A stretch of DNA of 64,000 nt from Atrina japonica (lineage: Eukaryota > Mollusca > Bivalvia > Pterioida > Pinnidae). The DNA is taken from positions 124,001 through 188,000 of the forward strand of contig BROG01000455.1 in the NCBI GenBank assembly GCA_030159075.1. Direction: 5' to 3'. Shown here in pieces: positions 54,001 through 64,000 of the stretch (position 1 is the stretch's first letter; the number at the start of each line of letters is the position of its first letter). The translations under genes were made by a program, and so were the position numbers. Below the pieces are notes generated by a model. The model did no database searches. It was not told the DNA's origin and saw only the letters and a program-made list of their open reading frames with translations.

Positions 54001-55995
54001 ATATATGACCAGGTCTTACAACAGTTGTTTATCACTACAATATATGACCAGGTCTTACAACAGTTGTTTATCACTACTATATATGACCAGGTCTTACAAC
54101 AGTTGTTTATCACTCCAATATATGACCAGGTCTTACAACATTTGTTTATTACTACAATATATGATCTCAGGTTTTACAACATTTGTTTATCACTACAATA
54201 TATGACCAGGTCTTACAACAGTTGTTTATCACTACAATATATGGCCAGGTCTTACAACATTTGTTTATCACTCCAATATATGACCACAGGTCTTACAACA
54301 GTTGTTTATCACTACTATATATGACCAGGTTTTACAACATTTGTTTACCACTACAATATATGACCAGGTCTTACAACAGTTGTTTATCACTACTATATAT
54401 GACCACAGGTCTTACAACAGTTGTTTATTACTACAATATATGACCAGGTCTTTCAACATTTGTTTATTACTACAATATATGATCTCAGGTTTTACAACAT
54501 TTGTTTACCACTACAATATATGACCAGGTCTTTCAACATTTGTTTATTACTACAATATATGATCTCAGGTCTTACAACAGTTGTTTATCACTACTATATA
54601 TGACCAGGTTTTACAACATTTGTTTATCACTACAATATATGACCAGGTCTTACAACAGTTGTTTACCACTACAATATATGACCACAGGTCTTACAACATT
54701 TGTTTATCACTACAATATATGACCAGGTCTTACAACATTTGTTTACCACTACAATATATGACCACAGGTCTTACAACATTTGTTTATCACTACAATATAT
54801 GACCAGGTCTTACAACATTTGTTTATCACTCCAATATATGACCACAGGTCTTACAACAGTTGTTTATCACTACAATATATGACCAGGTCATACAACAGTT
54901 CTTTATCACTACAATATATGACCAGGTCTTACAACAGTTGTTTATCACTACAATATATGACCAGGTCTTTCAACATTTGTTTATCACTACAATATATGAC
55001 CAGGTCTTACAACAGTTGTTTATCACGACAATATATGACCAGGTCTTACAACATTTGTTTATCACTACAATATATGACCAGGTCTTACAACAGTTGTTTA
55101 TCACTACTATATATGACCAGGTCTTACAACATTTGTTTATCACTACAATATATGACCAGGTCTTACAACATTTGTTTACCACTACAATATATGACCAGGT
55201 CTTACAACATTTGTTTATCACTCCAATATATGACCACAGGTCTTACAACAGTTGTTTATCACTACAATATATGACCAGGTCATACAACAGTTGTTTATCA
55301 CTACAATATATGACCAGGTCTTACAACATTTGTTTACCACTACAATATATGACCACAGGTCTTACAACATTTGTTTATCACTACAATATATGACCAGGTC
55401 TTACAACATTTGTTTATCACTCCAATATATGACCACAGGTCTTACAACAGTTGTTTATCACTACAATATATGACCAGGTCATACAACAGTTGTTTATCAC
55501 TACAATATATGACCAGGTCTTACAACATTTGTTTACCACTACAATATATGACCAGGCCATACAACAGTTGTTTATCACTACAATATATGACCAGGTCTTA
55601 CAACAGTTGTTTATCACTACAATATATGACCAGGTCTTACAACATTTGTTTACCACTACAATATATGACCACAGGTCTTACAACATTTGTTTATCACTAC
55701 AATATATGACCAGGTCTTACAACATTTGTTTATCACTCCAATATATGACCACAGGTCTTACAACAGTTGTTTATCACTCCAATATATGACCAGGTCATAC
55801 AACAGTTGTTTATCACTACAATATATGACCAGGTCTTACAACAGTTGTTTATCACTACAATATATGACCAGGTATTACAACAGTTGTTTATCACTACAAT
55901 ATATGACCAGGTCTTACAACAGTTGTTTATCACTACAATATATGACCAGGTCTTACAACAGTTGTTTATCACTACTATATATGACCACAGGTCTT
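51027..55995 (+). repeat. 5-kb minisatellite, 39/41-bp unit, with higher-order pattern
   Basis: Roughly 125 head-to-tail units of CCAGGTCTTACAACATTTGT + TTATCACTACAATATATGA (39 bp). A 41-bp form has CCACAGG or TCTCAGG at the junction. Variants: ATTTG or AGTTG, TTAC or TTTC, ATCAC, ACCAC or ATTAC, ACTACAAT or ACTCCAAT. TTTC units dominate the left end (51027-51530) and TTAC units the rest. A five-unit block of 39+41+39+41+39 = 199 bp recurs at about 53028, 54723, 55314 and 55630. Because 39 is divisible by 3, long open frames arise on both strands; they are not genes. Confidence 0.95.
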
Positions 55996-56115
55996 CATTT
56001 GAACTTGACTTAGGACTTGTTGCCGGTGCTACCAGTCAACAGAAGATGCTTACTCCTTAATGACACCTTATCCCAACCCATGGTTTCCAGAAGTCCGTGT
56101 TTGTCCAATATTCAC
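55996..56115 (+). repeat. Dispersed bivalve-type repeat at the array's right edge
   Basis: TTGCCGGTGCTACCAGTCAA followed by CAGAAGATGCTTACTCC and CCGTGTTTGTCCAATATTC matches the repeat type at 18085. It abuts the last minisatellite unit. Confidence 0.55.
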
Positions 56116-57004
56116 TACATTTATATGAGCCAGTGGCTGAGAAAAGGGTTCTTGCAACATAACAAATGGATGCGGGAAAACAAGGAATCCCATTTGAAGT
56201 AATATTTCTAATTTTGTAGATTTTTTGTGCCAAAAACAAAAAGGCTTGTTCTCGCCAACACTCATTCTCATTTTGTATTTTTTTTTTAAATCCATATATG
56301 TTCAAGTATTTAAAAACATAAAAATCACAAATTTGCCCATAATTGTCCTAAGGACACTTTTCTCAGCCAGTGGCTCATATATTGTCTCCAAAACATTCTA
56401 AAGAATAGTACTTAGATATTCATGTGATTTTATATGATTAACTGACAGATCTAAATACCTTGTTATTGGTCATCCGTATAAGTCATGATTTCTGAAGTAA
56501 AAAAATCATTTTTATTCTAAAAGCGAATGCACTGAAGTTTTTAGCTAGGAAATGCTGGAATTTCATATTTTTTTGGCTGATCAACATCTTTTGGTAATGG
56601 TTGGCATATCAATGGGCATCAACTGTGTCCCTTCATAATTGAGCTGTTGATTACTTCATATGATGCACACTTTATTCAGAAGCGTCTAAGAAACAACAAA
56701 ATGCTTGTCAGTATATCGATATAAAGTACATGTATTTTGTCCGATTGCTAGCAATTTCCACACTTTAACGAGTGCTTTATAAAATTATTCTATTCAACTA
56801 TAAATGAATTATGCCACAAAATCAAGAAGGTCTGCTTGAACATTCTACTTGATATAGACATCAAGCCAAGACTACGAAGAAAGTAATTACGTCTGTATAA
56901 AAATCTTCAACCGTCAACATTTTACGTGTTAGTTGTGGTAGTATTCGAGTATGCATGCATAATATGATAATTTGCTCTCGATATGATCTGAAATACCATC
57001 GTTA
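56116..57004. other. Non-coding DNA, nothing recognised
   Basis: AGCCAGTGGCTGAGAAAAG (56130) and CTTTTCTCAGCCAGTGGCT (56358) form an inverted repeat about 230 bp apart, so 56125-56380 may be a small foldback element. No gene. Confidence 0.5.
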
Positions 57005-57080
57005 TATTTGTGTTTTACGCTACACTCAGCAATTTTTCATTTATATGTTGGTGGCCAGATTTTACTGGTGGAGAGGAGAG
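57005..57080 (-). mobile_element. SINE family C 3' fragment
   Basis: GTGTTTTACGCTACACTCAG followed by CAATTTTTCATTTATATG and GGTGGCCAG matches the tail of family C on the minus strand. Confidence 0.6.
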
Positions 57081-57083
57081 GAC

Positions 57084-57185
57084 CGTTGTTGTATAATAAT
57101 CAGTCCGGTAGGACTGATAATGTTAACATTTTGCTCCAGTCTCCGTCTATAATTTTCGGTCCGGGTAGCAAAATATCATTATCAT
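57084..57185. repeat. GTCCGG / GTTAACATTTT repeat, copy 1
   Basis: AATCAGTCCGGTAGGACTGA, TAATGTTAACATTTTGC and ATAATTTTCGGTCCGGG share their motifs with 58245-58400. Confidence 0.5.
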
Positions 57186-57782
57186 GAATTTTAAATACTT
57201 AATTTAATAATTTAATAAAATTACATCTTAGATAGGTCTTAATTATTAACTCCTACTGATTTTAAATGTTACCTATATGTTAGTAGTGTTTATTCAATCA
57301 AAATGAGAAGTTAAACTATGAACATAATGAAGCTTTACGATCGTACCTAACACAGCGATAAATAAAACTAAATACACGTATACTTACATGTGGGTGGGTG
57401 ATTAGCTTTTGAGGGAGTATGCAAAGCTATATAGCTTCCATATTACCTGTTGAAAAACTGATGAAAATCTGAAAACCCATTCTATTGTTTTGTCATAATT
57501 GCTATCACACGTTTTAATATATGAGCGGATGCTACATAGTTTCCATTGTTTACATGCCTTTCTTAAAAATTTCGAAAATAAAGTAAGTTGTCACAGTCAG
57601 TTTTGTTTCATATTCAAGCACCACTATACAAACTGATATCAAATGAAAAACTTTATTTTGCTAACTGAATGCTCACCTCTATCTTGACAATGCATATTCA
57701 TATTATGTTCGATTTGCGGGCGCTTAAACTGAAATTTTAATCAAATTAAAAGAAAGCAAATGGCACATGCTAAAAATTTTAG

Positions 57783-57962
<180 letters not shown>

Positions 57963-58244
57963 AAAGCATTCCATACGGTTATAGACGTCCGCAACCTTGA
58001 GATATTTCCTGTCTATTGTCCTACCATAAACTATCAACTCTATTAAATAATAACAATATACAAAAAACAGACGTTATTACATAAAACATCCGATCTATTT
58101 TGGTAAATTAATCTCGCTTGGTATATTTTATGATTTTGAAAACTCTCAGTATTTTCAGTGTAATGCAATGGTTATATATATAGGCCTATGATGAATAACA
58201 TTTCACCCTATTTAACTTTCTTTTCTTTCGAGATATTACCCGGG

Positions 58245-58400
58245 CCAAAAATGTTAACATTTTCGGTCCGGCCAGACACATTATCTGGCCGGACCGATTC
58301 TTATACGGGAGGGGGAACAGAATATTATAGAGACCCGGACCGAAAATGTTAACATTTTCCGTCCGGTCGGACACATTTTGAAGCCGGACTGATTATGGGC
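58245..58400. repeat. Tandem palindromic repeat with GAAAATGTTAACATTTTC
   Basis: The perfect palindrome GAAAATGTTAACATTTTC occurs at about 58338, and a near-identical one (AAAAATGTTAACATTTTC) at about 58248, about 91 bp apart. Each is followed by CGGTCCGGCCAGACACATTA-like sequence, so a 91-bp unit is duplicated. GGCCAGACACATTATCTGGC also folds. Confidence 0.7.
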
Positions 58401-58599
58401 CGAAATGCATGTATTTTTCCCCCAATTTGCAATTTGATGTTAAGCTCGTGACCTTAATGAAAAACAATGATAAGGGGAAATGCATTAATAAATACATTTC
58501 GATTTCTATGTGTACACACAATTTTCCCCGATATGACACAAATTCATGTTAAAATTCCCAATTGTGTTGCCAATGGCGTTTTACAAAAATTGACAGAAA

Positions 58600-58735
58600 A
58601 AGGCTTGCTAGCAAACAACTTTTTCACAAAATCATCTTAGGTTCAAGCAGAGCTCTAACCTGCGCTGATAAGAGGTCAGATACTTCGTAGTTAAAACCGC
58701 GATGATCATCTAACCACTCAGCCACTGAGGCCCAA
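58600..58735 (-). mobile_element. SINE family C head fragment
   Basis: CTTTTTCACAAAATCATCTT, AGGTTCAAGCAGAGCTCTAA, AACCGCGATGATCATCTAAC and CACTCAGCCACTGAGGCC match the head half on the minus strand. Confidence 0.68.
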
Positions 58736-59967
58736 ACTACAAATGAGATACATGCATGCCACATGAAGCCGTGTGCTTCGGAATTTTACTTGATTTAGAT
58801 ACCAAACCAAAATTACGATGAGAGAGGTTACATATCTGCATACCTTTACTCAACCGTTAAAATTTTACAAGCATTATTTGGTAGTATTCATATTCACATG
58901 TATAATATGATCTTCATCTCTCCGAATGATCCTAAGTTATACCAGTGTCTGCTCAATGTAGAATAATTTCATGTTTATCTTACTCACTCTTTAGTGATTA
59001 AAGGTTGTCACGAGGGTATGAGGTATTCCGCCTACAGCCAATTTTGTCATATTTTACCGTCAATATAATGGTTGTGTTTGTCAGTACTATACTTATTGTC
59101 TGACATTTCTACATGAGAAAAATGAATTTTTCCTTTTGTAGCCGTTTATACAGAATGCAACCAGTATTTATCTCCCATAATGACATTAGAATTTGAATAT
59201 GAACTCCCAGCAGAAAGGATCACTAGAGAATCACGTAAACTTAAATTAAATAAATTTCCTATGTGCTAACATGCTCAAATATTTAGGTTCTATTACTAAC
59301 ACACACACACACGCACGCACGCACGCACGCACACACACACGAAAATAATAATGCGGGGAAATAAATAATAGTTCAGATAGTTTGTAAGCCTATCCGTCGC
59401 CATTCGTACTGAAATACTAAAATAAATTTTAGCATAAAAATAGGATGTTTACAAAATTTGTAATATATATATTAAATCAGAGAAATTAATTGATGAAAAA
59501 TATAAGGTTGTATTATTATGTTGTATATAATTTTTATTTTTCTCAATATATTTCATAGAAATCTGCAAATTTTCAAAACATTCATGTTAAGTCATTTGTA
59601 AATCAATTTTGGTAAATATTATTCCATAAAACTACAAATATTTAATAATTTCATTGTGTAGTAACTCAAAAAGTTTCCGTTTTCAAGTTTCAGGAAATTT
59701 AGCAGATGTCATCATTCCTTATTTACACACATTAAAAAGAGACATTACAATTTTGTATCGTGCAAAACTCATCAGTATTTAAATTGAAACATCAAAACAA
59801 AAACAGAAACATCAAAACATTAATAGTTAAAAGTGAAAATTTTGAAATTGAACAGGAACTGACTTTGTAATAATCTTTTGAAAAATGAGATTATTTATTA
59901 AACATATACAAAAAAAAAAAAAAATTATACTCACTTTTGTCACCTCTCTCTCACTCTATCTCTCTTA
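58736..59967. other. Non-coding DNA; short (AC/GC) microsatellite at 59300
   Basis: ACACACACACGCACGCACGC at about 59301-59341. Otherwise AT-rich sequence with no supported gene. Confidence 0.45.
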
Positions 59968-60072
59968 AAATTTTTCTTGGTGGAGATATGCATTTTTCTT
60001 GAAGAAATTATCAAAATTTTAAATAAAAGATAGGGATTCTCCCTATTTATGGGGGAAACTTGGCAAGTATAT
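59968..60072. repeat. Dispersed repeat with GGAGATATGCATTTTTCTTG, copy 2
   Basis: Matches 41030-41140 over about 105 bases, including GAAGAAATTATCAAAATTTT. Confidence 0.7.
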
Positions 60073-60780
60073 AGTCACAATTACATTATTTTAAAAGACT
60101 ACCAACATAGCGATCTTCCTCTAAATCGAAAATGGCCGCCACTTTATTTGAAATCAATTAACATGACCTCAAACTGCTGGACAAATCTTTTGTTCATCTA
60201 TTTCTTATTCAGAAAAATACAAAAATAGTACTTAACTATACACGTTTTTTTTTGAAAACTTCAAACATTTTAACATTAATACTGTGAAAAATAAATGGTC
60301 TTCTCTAATGTATCAGTCTCGTTAAAGTTTGAAATGGCGCCCGCTTGAGTTGTGTTTCCATTGGTCTCAGAAAATATCTTAAAATCGTACTATTTCGAGA
60401 TGTTTCAATCGTGCTTTGAATGAAAACCAATAAAAAGATTTAAATCTTCCAATTTTTACATAAATTGTAATTATGTGGGGCTAAATATAAAAGTTATAGC
60501 TTATGGAATGCCGTATTACTGGTATTTGCCGTTTGGTTGTTTCAACTGCGTGATCATTTAAAGCGATTAAGTAAATGAAACTTGCACATTTTTTTACTTT
60601 AGAATGTAGAAAAATTTCATTAGATTAATGTAACAATAAAACTGCATCGTAAATCTTTGTAAATATGTTTGAATTCAACTGTTTATGAAGGGTAGAAGCA
60701 CAATCTCGCCATAATATATCGCCGATACTAGCAATCTCGAGTGTGTATCAGACTGTCTTCAACGACGTCCGCACTTTGAC

Positions 60781-60788
60781 TTTAAATA
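60781..60788 (+). promoter_or_regulatory. TATA-like box of the linker histone gene
   Basis: TTTAAATA lies 62 bases before the preferred ATG (60850). Initiation about 30 bases downstream would fall close to the ATG at 60817, arguing against that upstream start. The H1-specific AAACACA box was not found in the 200 bases upstream. Confidence 0.55.
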
Positions 60789-60849
60789 GCCGTTTCTTTT
60801 TAGGCAGTGTTATTGTATGCATTTGAGCTACAGCGATCACTTAACGAAA

Positions 60850-61407
60850 ATGGCAGACGCACCAGCAAAGCAGACACCCAAGAAGAAAGCCGCTTCTAAG
60901 CCCAAGAAGCCAGCAGCACATCCAAAATATGCTGAAATGATTAAGGCGGCGATCACAGATCAAAAAGACCGCAAAGGATCATCCCGTTCAGCCATTTTGA
61001 AGTACATTTGTAAGAAGTACAATCTTGCAGGAAATGAAAAATCTATCAATGCTCTTCTTAAGATTTCTTTGAAAAGGGGAGTCGTTAATGGAACACTGAA
61101 ACAAATCAAAGGTAAAGGAGCATCTGGATCCTTTAAACTCGGAGAGAAGAAACCAGCGACTAAGAAAGTCACCAAACCTAAGGCTGCAGCAAAGAAGCCC
61201 AAGGCAAAGAAACCAAAGGCCGCAGCCAAGAAAACTGGCGAGAAAAAAGCTGCCAGCAAACCAAAAGCTAAGAAACCTGCAGCTAAAAAACCAGCCGCCA
61301 AGAAGCCAGCAGCAAAGAAGGTTGCCAAATCGCCAAAGAAGGCCAAAACAAGCAAACCAAAGGTGAAGAAATCTCCCAAGAAGAAGGCAGCTGCAAAGAA
61401 AGCATAA
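60850..61407 (+). CDS. Linker histone H1, H1.0/H5-like, intronless (185 aa)
   Basis: Encodes MADAPAKQTPKKKAASKPKK, a globular winged-helix domain at about residues 23-97 (HPKYAEMIKAAITDQKDRKG ... GSSRSAILKYI ... KGASGSFKL) and a Lys/Ala/Pro-rich tail of about 88 residues with AAKKP repeats and SPKK motifs. It binds nucleosomal linker DNA in the nucleus and compacts chromatin. The stretch ALLKISLKRGVVNGTLKQIK + GKGASGSFKL is closer to H1.0/H5 replacement histones than to standard somatic H1. I chose ATG 60850 (context AAAATGG) over the in-frame ATG at 60817, which would add 11 atypical residues. No core histone genes are next to it, so it is a solitary gene. Terminator signals are described separately. 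Confidence 0.93.
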   Translation: MADAPAKQTPKKKAASKPKKPAAHPKYAEMIKAAITDQKDRKGSSRSAILKYICKKYNLAGNEKSINALLKISLKRGVVNGTLKQIKGKGASGSFKLGEKKPATKKVTKPKAAAKKPKAKKPKAAAKKTGEKKAASKPKAKKPAAKKPAAKKPAAKKVAKSPKKAKTSKPKVKKSPKKKAAAKKA

Positions 61408-61439
61408 ATCATTGCGATTTTTGCTTATATATAACTAAA

Positions 61440-61480
61440 AGCCCTTTTCAGGGCTACCCAAATTTTTCGAAAAGAAATCT
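61440..61480 (+). terminator. Histone mRNA 3' stem-loop and purine-rich element
   Basis: AGCCCT-TTTC-AGGGCT (61440-61455) is a perfect 6-bp stem with a 4-base loop, followed by ACCCA as in metazoan replication-dependent histone mRNAs. The outer pair is A-U where G-C is usual. A purine-rich AAAAGAAAT follows about 15 bases later, as expected for the U7 snRNA-binding downstream element. It lies 33 bases after the stop codon. Confidence 0.85.
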
Positions 61481-61671
61481 TGACCTGTTGGCATGCAGTG
61501 ATTAAATTTTATTTATTTTCAGATTGCATTCACAAAGTAAGTAAATTACTAAATTTTGCTATTGTGTCTTCGAATGAAGATGAACCAGGTTATATACACT
61601 AGAAATGCTTAATTAGTCTACGGGGTGATATGCTGTACTTAATTTATTTGGAACAAATTAATAATGGTTGC

Positions 61672-61677
61672 AATAAA
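61672..61677 (+). terminator. Polyadenylation signal downstream of the histone gene
   Basis: AATAAA about 265 bases after the stop codon. Together with the stem-loop it could allow both stem-loop-ended and polyadenylated transcripts, a dual arrangement reported for some mussel histone genes (from memory). Confidence 0.5.
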
Positions 61678-62153
61678 GTTAAAATGTATCTTAAAATCGA
61701 AGTGAATTGAATTTTAAAAAAATATATATGGCAAATCAGATCCTTTGCAGAGGTAACCTAATTTAACACCCCTCCCCCCAAAAAATCAATTTCTAAAGTG
61801 TAGAATGCAATTTAGTTAAAAAAAAAATTCAATTCTATTTAAAAATTGACAATGTCTATCTAACTGGATTACTGAATGTTGCTGCAACCATCAAGTGCAT
61901 TTAGGGCTCACCCTGGGCCTTAAAAGACATTGATCAGCCAGCTGAATGAGTGTACAAGTTTTAAAACACATGGTGTCAAAATTACAATATTTGATCAATT
62001 ATATTTATATTCGAAATTGTAAATATATGTGTAATATTTTATATATGCATTCAATAATTATGAATATATCATTATGTGCAATACTTAATATTTGAATTCA
62101 GCAAATGTAAATATATGTGCAATGAAATACACCACATGTACACTTTGTATGTA
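61678..62153. other. Non-coding DNA, nothing recognised
   Basis: AT-rich intergenic sequence without supported features. Confidence 0.4.
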
Positions 62154-62195
62154 TGTATATATATATATATATAAATTATTAAAATTATAAATATA

Positions 62196-62231
<36 letters not shown>

Positions 62232-62330
62232 TTTGAAATTAGTAAAATTATAGATATAAGATATATATATATAATATATATATATATATCATAATTTTAT
62301 ACATATATATTATATATATATACATATTTG
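62154..62330. repeat. Interrupted (TA)n microsatellite cluster
   Basis: Several TA tracts separated by AAATT-ATTAAAATTATAAATA segments that themselves repeat about every 75 bases. Confidence 0.85.

Positions 62331-64000
<1,670 letters not shown>

Noticed and set aside
60817..60849. Upstream in-frame ATG of the histone gene adding MHLSYSDHLTK
   Set aside because: It lies about 30 bases after the TATA-like box, near or before the likely transcription start, and the added residues are not H1-like. ATG 60850 has better context and gives the usual MADA start.
60960..61412. 150-codon open frame on the minus strand opposite the histone gene
   Set aside because: It mirrors the Lys/Ala codons of H1 (AAG, GCC giving CTT, GGC) and has no start context or homology.

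Overview
The window is nuclear DNA of a bivalve mollusc; the species cannot be fixed from sequence alone. The grounds are AT-rich DNA with GT-AG introns, very dense short interspersed elements with tRNA-like heads and a tail ending GGACGTTAAACAACAATAAA, many small palindromic non-autonomous DNA transposons, dinucleotide microsatellites, and a molluscan-style linker histone gene. No prokaryotic, organellar or viral features were seen.

Layout. (1) 2-946: 3' end of a TRIM-type gene (C-terminal beta-propeller), cut by the left edge. (2) 1.1-13.4 kb: repeat-rich DNA with a diverged duplicated block. (3) 13.6-28.4 kb: a six-exon gene, assembled here by splice phase, encoding a predicted 3,224-residue low-complexity, charged, coiled-coil protein I do not recognise. 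Its start codon appears to be split from the body: the first coding exon supplies only ATGG. A diverged second copy of the promoter and first exon, also with a consensus CRE, lies 7.2 kb upstream at 6.2-6.4 kb. (4) 29-34.6 kb: SINEs, a 26-bp minisatellite, two broken reverse transcriptases and microsatellites. (5) 35.7-45.8 kb: a complete nine-exon MVB12 (ESCRT-I subunit) gene of 267 residues, with introns packed with repeats. (6) 50.6-56.0 kb: a 5-kb minisatellite of a 39/41-bp unit with a recurring 199-bp five-unit pattern, its left edge interrupted by a palindromic transposon. (7) 56-60.7 kb: repeats and a long CA/TA microsatellite. (8) 60.85-61.41 kb: a solitary intronless H1.0/H5-like linker histone gene carrying both a histone 3' stem-loop and a downstream AATAAA. 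(9) 61.7-64 kb: TA-rich microsatellites.

The genes do not form a pathway together; they are unrelated neighbours. All recognised genes are on the plus strand. The less usual material is the giant protein gene with duplicated promoter/first exon, the higher-order minisatellite, and several repeat families whose nested insertions show target-site duplications directly.
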